A DNA stretch of 64,000 nt from Thalassomonas actiniarum (GCF_000948975.2 NZ_CP059736.1:248001-312000), one strand, 5' to 3'. Numbered from the stretch's first letter, positions 33,303 to 43,286 are shown. Numbers and translations: made by a program. Notes: generated from the letters alone by a model not told the origin.

Positions 33303-34232
33303 ATGTCCAGAAGCAACCAAGAAAGATACGATGATGCACTTGATTATATAAAAACCAATGTAAGCAACAATCTCGCTCGACAAATTCAGCTTAAAGTCAC
33401 AACAAAAGGAATGGAGAAATCTATCGGAGCCAAAATTTCTTTGTCAGGCCGGGGTTAGAGCAACGCAGGAACAAAGCAGCAACACTGGGCTGTACGTGCC
33501 CTATGTATGTGTCGGGAAGTCTTTTTGAAAAATACTGACGTTGATAAGTTTGTACGAGAGAGCGTTGATTTAAAGACGACAAAAGATCACTATTTAAATA
33601 AAGCAGAATCTTTGTTGAAAAAAGCCATCCAGTGTTATGAAGCTGACAATACCGCGACTATTCAAGAGTTTGCTGGTATTGCAGGCAATGAAATGCTTAC
33701 TACGGCAAATACACCTTATGAGAAATCATTATGCTCAGATAAGGGCATGGGAACTAGCTCCCCGGTATGTTTTCACGCGGTAAGGTGTTGGTTATATAAA
33801 GCCGGCTTTGTGTCGTTACGCTGGATGGCAACCACTGGTTATAGCCTGACAGCGAACAATTGTAATGACATTTTGGATCAGGGCGAGATAACCGGGCCAG
33901 ATCAGATTGACCGCATTCCAGTGGGTTAGTTATTTAATTTTCATGCTCAGGGAGATAAATCTGTTACCCATTGGGGGATCTCATTGGGTGCCGGTTTAGC
34001 AGCAGGTTCAAATACTACAGCGGGAGAGTTAGATTATCGTAACGGTAAAAAGGCGATATTCACTGACTTTAGAAAAGGGAACAGTACCTGCGGGGTATTC
34101 GACTTAACCAGTGCCTGCAACGTATGCAGCAACAAGTATCAATTAGGCGAGGTAAAGTCCGGCAAGGTAGAGCAATGGCGTGATATTGTTATACGCCAGA
34201 ATAACCCAAGGTTAGTTACTTCTTGCTGTTAA
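33303..34232 (+). pseudogene. 310-codon gene with two in-frame TAG stops; possible NlpC/P60-like amidase
   Basis: The ATG at 33303 has AAGAGG 6 nt upstream. One continuous frame runs to TAA at 34230, interrupted only by TAG at 33456-33458 (after SLSGRG) and 33927-33929 (after DRIPVG). The pieces (51, 156 and 100 codons) all look like protein. Near the second stop the reading is RIPVG-stop-LFNFHAQGDKSVTHWGISLG, so an aromatic or Gln codon is expected there. SSPVCFHAVRCWLYKAGF and THWGISLG resemble the Cys and His motifs of NlpC/P60 or LRAT-like enzymes. Two amber mutations are the simplest reading; recoding is unproven. Small ORFs at 33507 and 33984 are parts of this gene. Confidence 0.65.
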
Positions 34233-34474
34233 AAACTACCTATTTCAGCACATTTGCATAAAGTATCAAGTGAATTGATTTAGACCTGATTTTACAAGCA
34301 ATTAGGTCTAATAAAGCATTGTTGTAATCACTCGCTATTCTATATAAATAACAGCCTAACATTACAAATGTGAATAAAGCCGCTACTGATGAGTAGCGGC
34401 TCCTATGTTTAGATAAAAGGCATGCTGCGCAAAAATGACATCAAAACACAACAAGGCTCACAGTAGCTTCCTTA
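34233..34474. terminator. intergenic with hairpin AGCCGCTAC/GTAGCGGCT
   Basis: 242 bp between convergent genes. AGCCGCTAC (34378-34386) and GTAGCGGCT (34393-34401) form a perfect 9-bp stem with a 6-nt loop; AT-rich flanks on both sides fit a bidirectional terminator. Nothing else seen. Confidence 0.6.
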
Positions 34475-37168
34475 TTAACAACCCGGGGCTGAAATGCCAA
34501 AGTTGATACGTTCAAACACAAACCGGTTTTCATCATCTAAGCTTACTGACTGCCAGTTGCCGGTGCTTTCATCATAAAGCGAAAACGACAAACCGTTAAT
34601 CTTGGTCACCAGGGAATTATACTTGCTAACGGCAGTATTATCCGCGCGACTGGTTGCCCCTGTGGAGTTATAACTCAGGCAAGTGCCGGGGATCGAACTT
34701 TGGTTGATATGTCCGCTGGGGTAGAGGTGGTAATTGTCACTGTTGTTGCTGTCCATATGCCCTGAGGTCATGCCGGAAATGGCATAATATAAATTCGCGC
34801 TTGAACTGGCGACCCGCTGAGGGTTGATGATCATATTGGCGATATCATTACCTTTAGTGGTATTGGCATGCAGGTCAACCTGGAAGTCCTGCCAGGTGGG
34901 GGAATAACAGTTATTGCCGCAATTACTCGTGGTGTAAAGATCAACACAGGGATCGCCGCCGACTTCCAAGCACACCCCGTAACTTGTCTGCGACATGGTA
35001 CAAGTAGTGCCTACTTCACAGCTTGACGGCACCGAAAATAACGGCGTGCCCCGGGACAAGATTTCTATGCCCGCCCGGCCGCTGTTGTTAAAGCTGTTAT
35101 CCTGCACCCAGATATCATGAATGCCGCCCTGGCCGGTATAACCAAACTGCCCGGCATAGGCATATCCCGGCACTATGCTTAAGCCGTTGACGCCGCTGTT
35201 TTCCACTGTGTTTTTGTAGATTAAAATATTCTCGGCCCCGGGATTGACCTTGATACCGTGGGACCCGGCTCCGGTGATATCATTATCCACTAACGCAACA
35301 CCGCCTGTGGTGGCGCCGGAGGTGGAAATACCGTAACCGTTCCACTGGCGGTTGGGCCAGATAGTGGTAGAGCTGACAGAAGTTGAATTTTTAGTGTATT
35401 TATCTTCATCGCTGTCGGAAATCGGCAAGCTGCCAAGGCCCGGCTGAGTCACCCCGCCGCCGATATTAGTGATAACATTTTTACTCACCAAAATATCGTT
35501 CAAGTCTTCTTTATTGATGTTGATCCCGGCGCCGTTGCCGCCTAAACCGGCATTTTCCACGCGGTTATCATGGATCCACAAACGCTCAGAGCCGGGTCCC
35601 GGGTAGATGCCCCGTTCGCTGAGGTTGCTGATGTCGTTTTTCACGATCGCCGCATCCACCATGGCCGTGGTCGAAAAAATACCGTAGCGGCCGCCGGAGG
35701 TTTGCGAGTCGTTGGTGATCACATTATCGTAAATCAGCACCTTGTGGTGCTCGTTGTTATGCAGGTAAATGCCGATATGGCTATCTTCAATACGGGAGTG
35801 TTGGATACTCAGGTTTTGCGAATGCTTGGCAAAAATGCCGTACTCTGCCCCTTTGAGCGACACATCTTCAATGGAGATATCCTTGGCCAAAGTCGCATCC
35901 AGGCTGAGCATAATAGCGCCGTCAAAAGCCCAACTGGTGGTGGAGTGTTTCTTGCCTTCTATGCTCAAGTCACTGATGGCGATGCCTTCGGGATTTTGCC
36001 TGAAGTGCAGCATGCCCCAGCCGTCTGTACTGCATGCAGCCGAAGTCATACAGAATTTCAGCCGGGTGTTTTCCTTGCCCGCGCCTTTGATCACTACGTC
36101 CTGGGCGGCGGTATTAAAATAACTGAACATCAGTTCATGGCTGAAATGATAATCCCCCTGATCGAACTCAAAGCTGATATCCGGCTTGCCGCCGCTGAGG
36201 TTGCCCCGAAAATCGATGGCCTGATCAAATATATAATTGCCCGGCTTAAGCCTTAAACTGACCTTGCTGCACGAGGCACTGTTTAAATGGGCATTGATGG
36301 CGGGATCCGGATTCAAACTGCCGCCGCTGCCAAAATCGGCGGGCTCTACCACCATATGACAGCTATCGTTGGCTGCCACTGCTATGGTACCGGTCAGGCT
36401 ATTGTTATCTTCATGACTCTCGCTAAAGCGGTTGATATCATCGACTATCGCCTTCACCGAATAATTGCCGCTGCCGGCCGGCCAGGTGCCGCTGAAGCTG
36501 GCGCTATATTCTTCATCTACTGCCAGCGAGGTGGTTTGACCGCTATCATTGCGGACAAAAAAAGCGCCGACATAACCGCCGCCAACCTGCAAACCTGCGC
36601 CGACAGCTACCCCTGACGGGGTGGCGGCCGTACCCTTATTTTTCAAGGTGGCGGAAAAAGTCACCGCCTCCCCCGGCGCGGGAGAGATCGGACTCCAGTT
36701 AATATCCCTTACCACCACATCCGGTAAGGGCTGCTTTACGCAAAAGGTTTTCATTGACGACCAGGGACCGTAATCGCCGATTTTCCGTTCTCCCCGGATC
36801 CACCAGTTGTAGCATTGCCCGGCGGTCAGGCTCTGGGTATCGGTATGGGAGGTCGCCGACGGTAAAGGCTCAGGTAAGATGGCATATCCGCCGCTGGTTT
36901 TTTGAATACTCAGGCGATAGTAAACCGCCCCGTCAATGGCATTCCACTCAAAAGTCGGGGTCAGATCATAAACATCTCCCGCTGGAGAAAGCGTTGTGCC
37001 CTGCGCTAACGTCGCGGCCATGGCACCCTGGGAAAAAGCACCGGCGGCCAGGAGCAAAGTTAACGGTTTCAGTTTTTGTTTTAGTGAATAAGAAGAGGTG
37101 AATGAGACTTGTTGTCCGCCGCCTTTCAATGATTTTGATAAGGGACGAAGCTTATTGCTATACATCAT
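34475..37168 (-). CDS. exported right-handed beta-helix protein with CARDB domain
   Basis: 897 residues from the ATG at 37168 (GGAG 7 nt upstream; the ATG at 37180 is inside the leader). Signal peptide ends KLKPLTLLLAAGAFSQGAMA. An Fn3-like domain (PTFEWNAIDGAVYYRLSIQK) is followed by CARDB (PDVVVRDINWSPISPAPGEA; SESHEDNNSLTGTI). The next ~550 residues are PbH1 beta-helix rungs (LSIQHSRIEDSHIGIYLHNN, ALVDNDITGAGSHGIKVNPG), the fold of polysaccharide lyases and surface glycan-binding proteins. No lyase catalytic pattern was identified. The C-terminus is Cys-rich around SCEVGTTC. Confidence 0.85.
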   Translation of the reverse strand: MMYSNKLRPLSKSLKGGGQQVSFTSSYSLKQKLKPLTLLLAAGAFSQGAMAATLAQGTTLSPAGDVYDLTPTFEWNAIDGAVYYRLSIQKTSGGYAILPEPLPSATSHTDTQSLTAGQCYNWWIRGERKIGDYGPWSSMKTFCVKQPLPDVVVRDINWSPISPAPGEAVTFSATLKNKGTAATPSGVAVGAGLQVGGGYVGAFFVRNDSGQTTSLAVDEEYSASFSGTWPAGSGNYSVKAIVDDINRFSESHEDNNSLTGTIAVAANDSCHMVVEPADFGSGGSLNPDPAINAHLNSASCSKVSLRLKPGNYIFDQAIDFRGNLSGGKPDISFEFDQGDYHFSHELMFSYFNTAAQDVVIKGAGKENTRLKFCMTSAACSTDGWGMLHFRQNPEGIAISDLSIEGKKHSTTSWAFDGAIMLSLDATLAKDISIEDVSLKGAEYGIFAKHSQNLSIQHSRIEDSHIGIYLHNNEHHKVLIYDNVITNDSQTSGGRYGIFSTTAMVDAAIVKNDISNLSERGIYPGPGSERLWIHDNRVENAGLGGNGAGININKEDLNDILVSKNVITNIGGGVTQPGLGSLPISDSDEDKYTKNSTSVSSTTIWPNRQWNGYGISTSGATTGGVALVDNDITGAGSHGIKVNPGAENILIYKNTVENSGVNGLSIVPGYAYAGQFGYTGQGGIHDIWVQDNSFNNSGRAGIEILSRGTPLFSVPSSCEVGTTCTMSQTSYGVCLEVGGDPCVDLYTTSNCGNNCYSPTWQDFQVDLHANTTKGNDIANMIINPQRVASSSANLYYAISGMTSGHMDSNNSDNYHLYPSGHINQSSIPGTCLSYNSTGATSRADNTAVSKYNSLVTKINGLSFSLYDESTGNWQSVSLDDENRFVFERINFGISAPGC

Positions 37169-37520
37169 AGTTATCTCCATTAGCTATTATTGTTATATTG
37201 CGTTCCTTCCTCTTAATAAATCCATTACTGCCAGTTAAGAGCTGGTTATAAAATAACCGGAACCTTTCCATATTATGCTTTGCCCATATTTCCATCATCC
37301 GATATCTTGTAACAAAGTATTAACTCTGAAATAAAAAATATTTCACCTGAGAATAGTCCGAGAAAGGTTGTCGGGGCTGAGTCAAAGGGGCATTGCTGCC
37401 TTTACCCGGATAGCGGCCATGTATGAGTGCAAGGCTAAATTGGCTAAATTAATAACGGGGTCTTCCTCGGCATCCAAGGCAATGCTAACATCTGCCCATC
37501 ATTACCGTTTAGAAGCCAAT
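37169..37520. promoter_or_regulatory. divergent promoter region
   Basis: About 350 bp between the beta-helix gene and oligopeptidase B. The frame open upstream of 37521 lacks similarity to the enzyme family and is taken as non-coding. Confidence 0.35.
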
Positions 37521-39575
37521 ATGAATTTTAAAAATACACACCAAGCGCCTGTCGCCGCGAAAAAAACACATCAACATGAAATACACGGCCACAAACGCCG
37601 GGATGATTATTTCTGGCTACGCGATGACGAGCGTCAGGCGCCGGAAGTATTGGCCTATCTAAACGAAGAAAATACCTTTACCGAAGCTGTAATGGCGCCG
37701 CTGGCACCTTTGCAAAAACAGCTTTATGATGAAATGGTTGCCCGTCAGGAGCCGGCGCTGGAGTCTGTCCCTTATTTTAAGAACGGCTTCTGGTATATCT
37801 CCCGCTTTGACGAGGGCAAAGACTTTACCGTTTATGCCCGGCGAAAAGGAGATATGGACGCCCCCGAGCAGGTGATTTTAGACTGTAACGAGCGCGCCAG
37901 GGACAAAAGCTATTATGAGCTGGGGGAGTTAACCTTATCCAGCAATGCCATGCTGATGGCCTACAGCGAAGATACCGTCAGCCGCCGCCAGTACACCCTC
38001 AGGTTCAAGAGCCTGGCCACCGGGGAAGATTACCCCGAAGTCATCGAAGAGACCGCAGGCGCCGTCTGGGCCAACGATAATGAAACGATTTTTTATGTTA
38101 AACAGCACCCGGAAACCTTATTGCCCTACCAGGTTTACCGCCACACTTTAGGCACGGATGCTAGCCAGGATCAGCTGGTTTATCAGGAAGACGATGAATC
38201 CTTTTACCTGCACCTGTATAAAACCCGCTCGGAAAAATACCTGGTGCTGGGCATTAACAGCACCACTACCTGCGACTGTTTGCTGCTCGATGCCGACAAA
38301 CCCGATGGTGAGTTTACCGCCTTTTTACCGCGCGAACGCGGCCATGAATATACGGTGGACCATTTCAGAGATAAGTTTTATATTCTCACCAATAAAACCG
38401 GCAAAAACTTCGCCTTGATGACCTCATGGCAACAAGCACAGCAAGACGCCGATAACTGGACGAGTGTTGTGCCTGCCCGTGAAGACGTGCTGCTTGAAGG
38501 TTTTGATCTGATGCACAACTACCTGGTCGTTGAAGAGCGCCAGGCAGGCTTACCCCTGCTGCGGCAAATTCACTATAAAAGCGGCGAAGCAAAAACACTG
38601 CAATTTAATGATCCCGTCTATACGGTATTTAGCCATTACAACCCGGACGGCAACAGCAATAAATTCCGCTATCAATACACCTCATTTACTACGCCATCAA
38701 GCATTTATGAGCTGGATCTCGACAGCGGAGAAACCAGGCTGCTTAAACAAAGCAAGGTAATGGGAGACTTTGCCAGCGACGACTACCAAAGTGAACGGCT
38801 TTGGGTGAGCGTACGTGACCAGGTCAAGGTGCCGGTTTCCCTGGTTTATAAAAAGGCTCTGTTTAACCATGAAAATCCCTTGCTGGTATACGCTTATGGC
38901 GCCTATGGCGAAAGTATGGATGTCAGTTTCAGCCCGTCGAATTTAAGCCTGCTTGACCGCGGTTTTGTTTATGCCGTGGCCCATGTTCGCGGCGGCGAGG
39001 AATTGGGGAGACACTGGTATGAAGACGGTAAGTTGCTGAATAAGAAAAATACCTTCAATGACTTTATCGATGTCAGCCAGGCCTTGATTGAGCAAGGTTA
39101 TGGCGCAAAAGACAAACTGTTTGCCGCGGGCGGCAGTGCCGGCGGACTTTTGATTGGCGCGGTTATCAACCAGGCTCCCGATCTCTATAAAGGAGTGGTT
39201 GTCTCGGTGCCTTTTGTCGATGTGGTCTCGACCATGCTCGATGAATCGATCCCGCTGACCACAGGGGAATACGACGAATGGGGTAATCCCAACGATGCGG
39301 ATTATTACCACTATATCCACTCCTACAGTCCTTATGATCAGGTAAGCGAACAGGCCTACCCTCATATGCTGGTGACCTCGGGTCTGCATGACTCCCAGGT
39401 ACAATACTGGGAGCCGGCCAAATGGGTGGCCAAATTACGCCAGCACAAAACCGACGATAACCAATTGCTGTTATACACAGATATGGACGCCGGACATGGC
39501 GGAAAATCCGGTCGCTTCCAGCACCTGGTGGATGTTGCCCGGGAGTTTGCCTTTTTAATTGATCTGGCCAAATAA
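37521..39575 (+). CDS. ptrB: oligopeptidase B (S9A serine peptidase)
   Basis: 684 residues from the ATG at 37521, the usual length (E. coli protein about 686). Start MNFKNTHQAPVAAKK matches the family; the extra 51 codons in the open frame are rejected. The N-terminal propeller begins with HGHKRRDDYFWLRDDERQAP. The catalytic domain has VRGGEELGRHWYEDG, GGSAGGLLIGAV (Ser about 539), HDSQVQYWEPAKW (Asp about 624) and AGHGGKSGRF (His about 656). It cleaves after basic residues in short peptides in the cytoplasm. TrmK follows after 23 bp. Confidence 0.95.
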   Translation: MNFKNTHQAPVAAKKTHQHEIHGHKRRDDYFWLRDDERQAPEVLAYLNEENTFTEAVMAPLAPLQKQLYDEMVARQEPALESVPYFKNGFWYISRFDEGKDFTVYARRKGDMDAPEQVILDCNERARDKSYYELGELTLSSNAMLMAYSEDTVSRRQYTLRFKSLATGEDYPEVIEETAGAVWANDNETIFYVKQHPETLLPYQVYRHTLGTDASQDQLVYQEDDESFYLHLYKTRSEKYLVLGINSTTTCDCLLLDADKPDGEFTAFLPRERGHEYTVDHFRDKFYILTNKTGKNFALMTSWQQAQQDADNWTSVVPAREDVLLEGFDLMHNYLVVEERQAGLPLLRQIHYKSGEAKTLQFNDPVYTVFSHYNPDGNSNKFRYQYTSFTTPSSIYELDLDSGETRLLKQSKVMGDFASDDYQSERLWVSVRDQVKVPVSLVYKKALFNHENPLLVYAYGAYGESMDVSFSPSNLSLLDRGFVYAVAHVRGGEELGRHWYEDGKLLNKKNTFNDFIDVSQALIEQGYGAKDKLFAAGGSAGGLLIGAVINQAPDLYKGVVVSVPFVDVVSTMLDESIPLTTGEYDEWGNPNDADYYHYIHSYSPYDQVSEQAYPHMLVTSGLHDSQVQYWEPAKWVAKLRQHKTDDNQLLLYTDMDAGHGGKSGRFQHLVDVAREFAFLIDLAK

Positions 39576-39598
39576 CCTTTTCGGGAAAAGTCAGGGTA

Positions 39599-40318
39599 AT
39601 GAAAACCGGTAAACGTTTAAGCCAGATAGATCAGATGATCACAGCACACTACCCGGATATCTGGGATTGTTGCTGCGATCACGGTTTTTTGGGCATGTCG
39701 CTGCTCAAGCGCCAGGCGGCAGACACCATACATTTTGTGGATATTAATGCGCCTATCATCAGTCAATTAGAGGCACAGCTCTTACAACACTTTCCACAAA
39801 CGGAACACGACAGCGGGCAAAGCTGCTGGCGGGTATATTGCGAAGATGTTGCCCGGTTGTCGCTGTGCACCGCTAACGATAATAAAGCTGGCAGTGGAGA
39901 TGTCCCGCTGATCATTATTGCCGGAGTCGGCGGCGACCTGTTGACTGAGTTGGTGGAGAAGATAGTCGGGGCAAACCCGAACCGGTCGCTGGAATTTATC
40001 TTATGTCCGGTACACCACAACTATAAAGTGCGCCAGGCATTGAAGCAGCTTGATCTTGGCCTGATTCACGAGGTTTTAATCAAAGAAAACCGCCGGTTTT
40101 ATGAAATACTCCATGTCACGACAGCGACTGCATCCGGGCAAGCGCATACAGCTGTTTCCCCGGTGGGGGCTAAAATGTGGGATTTCAGCCAGGCTGAGCA
40201 CCGGCAATATTTGCAGCAAACCATCAGCCACTATCAGCGGATGCAAAAAAATCCACGCCAGGAAGTTATGCATATTATTAGCGCTTACCAGGCGCTGCTG
40301 GGCGAATTAGGCAAATAA
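39599..40318 (+). CDS. trmK: tRNA (adenine-22-N1)-methyltransferase, TrmK-like
   Basis: 239 residues. Class I SAM-binding start RLSQIDQMITAHYPDIWDCC + CDHGFLGMSLL, where DHGFLG takes the place of the GxGxG loop, then IHFVDINAPIISQLE and IIIAGVGGDLLTELVEKI. FILCPVHHNYKVRQAL is the mid-domain typical of this DUF633 family. It is 23 bp after ptrB and its end overlaps the convergent UbiA gene by 12 bp. m1A22 of tRNA is the known target in Bacillus; the gammaproteobacterial substrate is inferred. Confidence 0.85.
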   Translation: MKTGKRLSQIDQMITAHYPDIWDCCCDHGFLGMSLLKRQAADTIHFVDINAPIISQLEAQLLQHFPQTEHDSGQSCWRVYCEDVARLSLCTANDNKAGSGDVPLIIIAGVGGDLLTELVEKIVGANPNRSLEFILCPVHHNYKVRQALKQLDLGLIHEVLIKENRRFYEILHVTTATASGQAHTAVSPVGAKMWDFSQAEHRQYLQQTISHYQRMQKNPRQEVMHIISAYQALLGELGK

Positions 40319-41218
40319 CAGGGAAAGCGCCAGTAACAAGGTCGTTGCTAAGGTCACGGCTACATTCAAGGCCAAATATTGGGGACTGTTGGCAATATCT
40401 TCCCGCAAACGGGCAAGTTTGACCGCCACTACCAACCCCGGCACTAAGGGCAAAAGTGCAATCGCCGATAACAAAGGTAATAACCCGGCCGAAAGTAACA
40501 AGCCCAACAACAAAAACGGCAACAGCATAAAGATGGCAAAAATTCGGTTACTGCTTGTTATGCCGTAGGCAATGACAAAGTGGTTGCGGCCAACCGACTT
40601 GTCCGCTTCGATATCCGGGTATTGGTTAAGCAGTAATAAATTGTTGATATGGAAAAAGGGCACCAGGGACAAGAGCAGCGTCTGCACGGTTACCTCCCCT
40701 GCCAGTAATAACACCGCCCCGGATACCATTAAAAGACCAAACCCCAGTCCGGGAGCTATCAGGCAAAGCCAGGGAAAGCGGTTAAGATGGCGGGTGTAAC
40801 TGACGATAACGCCGAGTCCGGTTAACCCTATTATCAATAACATCAGCCGGGTATGCATTTGCAGCGGTGCTTGAAACAAAAAATAGCCTCCCACCAGGCA
40901 AACCAGCAACAGGCAGGCATAACTTGCCTTTAATACCAGGGGCGCACTTTGAGGATCGCCGGGTAAAGCGCCGCTGCCGCCGCTAAAAGGGGTTCTACGG
41001 GTGATTAAATCAAGGCCACTGCGAAAGTCCTGATATTCGTTGAGCAGATTTACCGCCAGGTGTGCTGCCAGCGCGCCGATAAATACCAGCCCGGCATCGC
41101 GCAGGCTAACATCCGGTATTTGCCTGCTGGCAAGGGCATAAGCCAGTAACAGGCATACCGGGGTTAATGCCAAAAAAGGCAGCCGGGCTGCTTTAAACAG
41201 GGTTTGAAATGCCACCAT
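40307..41218 (-). CDS. UbiA-family prenyltransferase, MenA-like
   Basis: 303 residues with about nine membrane helices. Polyprenyl diphosphate-binding motif NLLNEYQDFRSGLD (N/DxxxD) near residue 60, and the second Asp motif YPDIEADKSVGRNHF near 200, both as in UbiA/MenA enzymes. FSGGSGALPGDPQ is typical of the MenA-like branch (1,4-dihydroxy-2-naphthoate prenyltransferase). GGAGG stands close to the ATG. It is not in a men operon, so the aromatic acceptor is uncertain. Overlaps trmK tail to tail. Confidence 0.85.
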   Translation of the reverse strand: MVAFQTLFKAARLPFLALTPVCLLLAYALASRQIPDVSLRDAGLVFIGALAAHLAVNLLNEYQDFRSGLDLITRRTPFSGGSGALPGDPQSAPLVLKASYACLLLVCLVGGYFLFQAPLQMHTRLMLLIIGLTGLGVIVSYTRHLNRFPWLCLIAPGLGFGLLMVSGAVLLLAGEVTVQTLLLSLVPFFHINNLLLLNQYPDIEADKSVGRNHFVIAYGITSSNRIFAIFMLLPFLLLGLLLSAGLLPLLSAIALLPLVPGLVVAVKLARLREDIANSPQYLALNVAVTLATTLLLALSLLFA

Positions 41219-41340
41219 TGCCCTCCTGCGCCTAAATGATTTCTTCGCCCGGCATTACCGAAAAGCGCCGGTGCAGCTTAAAAAAGCGAAAGGGCTAAAC
41301 AGCTTAAGTTCAAGAAAAACTTACCCTGCCTAGCCCGGCT

Positions 41341-41385
41341 TACTTTTGTATAAGTTACTTATCTATAAGTTACTTATCTATAAAT
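41341..41385. repeat. short tandem repeat, ATAAGTTACTTATCT
   Basis: Three tandem near-copies of a 15-bp unit lie just beyond the stop of the Big2 lipoprotein gene. Confidence 0.6.
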
Positions 41386-41387
41386 TA

Positions 41388-42686
41388 CTATTCTATCAGC
41401 AGTTTAATGGTTTTGCTCAAATCGTTATAAGTTGCGGTGATCACCACTTCGCCGGTTGTTGTCGTGGTGCTGGTTAACTTATAGCGCGCATCTTCCGTGC
41501 CGGCAGAGGTTATTTCGGCATCCACCAAAGTGCTGCCGTTAATGCTCCAGGTGGCAAATTCTGTTACATTCACCCCAGTGGTGCTGCCGTCAAAATTAGC
41601 ATCCAGGGATAATTCCACCGACTCTTCCGCATCAATGCTGATGGATTCAACGTCATCTGCTATGGCAGTATCTCCCTGGTTCAGGGTTAAGGCCGACAAA
41701 GTCGCATCGCCGCTGACGGTTAACGTGGCAGTGGCGGTTTTTCCGCCGCAGTTGGCGGTAATCGCGGTGATGCCGGGTTTCAACGCCAGCAGCTGGCCGT
41801 TGTTAGCGCCTGAATTGGTAATACCGGCCAGTGTACTGTCAGTGAGCTGCCAGTTGATATTCAAGTCGGCATTGTACTCGGTTTCATCTCCGGATAATGT
41901 TGCCCGGGATTGTAACTGCAGCCTTTCGCCGACAGCCAGGGCAATACTGGTGATAGCACTGTCCTGGCTGCGGATGTCAATGGTGTTGAGATTAACCGGA
42001 TCGGCGGATACTGTCTTGGTTGTGCTTACCTCTTCGTAAGTCGCGCTGATGGTGGTTTCTTCAACTTCATCGCTATAGGTATGCAAGGTACCGTCGCTGT
42101 CTATGGTCGCTGTGGTGGCATTATCTACCGACCAGGTAATATCACTCGTTCTTTCAAAGGTAGTGTCATTGGTATAAGTCACATCCAGGGCAAAACTGGC
42201 ATCGATACAAGTTAAGACATTGCCGCTTTGTGGCGATTCTTGCCTGATGGCAACCGACTTTACCGTCAGATCCTGTACCAAGACTTCAACCTCGGCGGCG
42301 ATGCCGGTATTGGTCGTTGCTGTGATAGTGACAGGCTCGGTTGAATAACTTACCCCGGTTACCTGGCCTTTACTGCTTACTTTGGCAATGTCTTTATTGC
42401 TGGATGTCCAGGTCAGCTCCCGGGTGACGTCACGGTTGTCGCCATTTTGATCTGTCCCTTCGGCGCTTAGCTGATACTGCTCATCCTCTTTGAGAATAAT
42501 CTCGCTCTCTGAAATTGTGAACGACTCAATAAGCGTGCCTTTTTCGGTTTGTACAGCCACTTCAACTGCGGTGGCCAAATCTTCGGATTCACTGCTGCTT
42601 GAATTACAACCGGCCAACAACAGGCCCGGCATCAGCAGGGCAAGTGTTTTTGCTTGTGGCCAGACAGCGTTTTTTCCTGAGTTCAT
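41388..42686 (-). CDS. exported lipoprotein with Big2 (Ig-like) domains
   Basis: 432 residues. N-terminus basic then LALLMPGLLLAGCNSSSS, a lipobox (LLAG-C) for lipidation. The body is Big2/Ig-like repeats (ITWSVDNATTATIDSDGTL, TWTSSNKDIAKVSSKGQVTG), the type found in surface adhesins and invasins. AAGGT lies 9 nt upstream. Thr/Ser-rich and acidic. It is followed by an outer-membrane protein gene in the same direction, so surface exposure is likely. The ligand is unknown. Confidence 0.85.
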   Translation of the reverse strand: MNSGKNAVWPQAKTLALLMPGLLLAGCNSSSSESEDLATAVEVAVQTEKGTLIESFTISESEIILKEDEQYQLSAEGTDQNGDNRDVTRELTWTSSNKDIAKVSSKGQVTGVSYSTEPVTITATTNTGIAAEVEVLVQDLTVKSVAIRQESPQSGNVLTCIDASFALDVTYTNDTTFERTSDITWSVDNATTATIDSDGTLHTYSDEVEETTISATYEEVSTTKTVSADPVNLNTIDIRSQDSAITSIALAVGERLQLQSRATLSGDETEYNADLNINWQLTDSTLAGITNSGANNGQLLALKPGITAITANCGGKTATATLTVSGDATLSALTLNQGDTAIADDVESISIDAEESVELSLDANFDGSTTGVNVTEFATWSINGSTLVDAEITSAGTEDARYKLTSTTTTTGEVVITATYNDLSKTIKLLIE

Positions 42687-42737
42687 TTGAAAATACCTTA
42701 TTTAATAGATTAGAAGTCAGTTACTTAGAAGCAATAA

Positions 42738-43286
42738 CTAGAAGTAATAGTTAAAACCCAGGGTAAAACCGTCGATTTTTATATTGTTGTCATCATAGAG
42801 GGATTTATAACCTAGTTTCATTTGCAGGTTTTTATAGGCAGGAAATGAGTCATAAAAGGAAATCCCCCAGGAAAAGCCATTATATTCTTCGCTGCTGCGG
42901 TAGTCGTTTTCATCACCGGTCACGGTAAGTTTAGTACTGGCATAACCCAGGGTGACATCAACACCAAAGGAGGTGTCATCGCCGGACTTAAACAGCAGGT
43001 ATAAACCTTTGCTGTCTTCAACATCAAACTCTAAACCAACAACCTCATCGGTGCTGGTACCTTGTATATAGTCGGCTTCAAGGGAGATCTGCTCATAAAG
43101 GCTAAAACCCGCTTTCAGGCCCGCCAATTTGGGTTTGGCATCTTCACCGGAAAGTTTGACACTGGAAAACATATAATCGACGCCGACAAAGCTGGAATCG
43201 CCGAAGCGAAAATCGGTCCAGCTTGAAGCAGCATAACTGGGAAAAGCGCTGCTGAGCAGCAATAACAGGGGAATAGATTTTTTCAT
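42738..43286 (-). CDS. small outer-membrane beta-barrel protein
   Basis: 182 residues from the ATG at 43286; the longer frame from 43454 has no signal-peptide logic and overlaps the upstream remnant. Signal peptide MKKSIPLLLLLSSAFPSYAA. Alternating amphipathic strands (LQMKLGYKSLYDDNNIKIDG, LGYASTKLTVTG) end with FTLGFNYYF, where the C-terminal Phe is the usual BAM signal. About eight strands, OmpX/OmpW-like in size. No strong Shine-Dalgarno. Confidence 0.75.
   Translation of the reverse strand: MKKSIPLLLLLSSAFPSYAASSWTDFRFGDSSFVGVDYMFSSVKLSGEDAKPKLAGLKAGFSLYEQISLEADYIQGTSTDEVVGLEFDVEDSKGLYLLFKSGDDTSFGVDVTLGYASTKLTVTGDENDYRSSEEYNGFSWGISFYDSFPAYKNLQMKLGYKSLYDDNNIKIDGFTLGFNYYF

Noticed and set aside
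33507-33929. Separate 140-residue gene, and a second one at 33984-34232
   Set aside because: Both are in the same frame as the ATG at 33303 and only separated by TAG codons; they are pieces of one broken gene.
35570-36256. 228-residue plus-strand ORF opposite the beta-helix gene
   Set aside because: It is antisense to the well-supported beta-helix gene, has no ribosome site and a His/Val-rich shadow composition.
37368-37520. N-terminal extension of oligopeptidase B
   Set aside because: The extra 51 codons lack similarity to the family; the ATG at 37521 gives the normal length.
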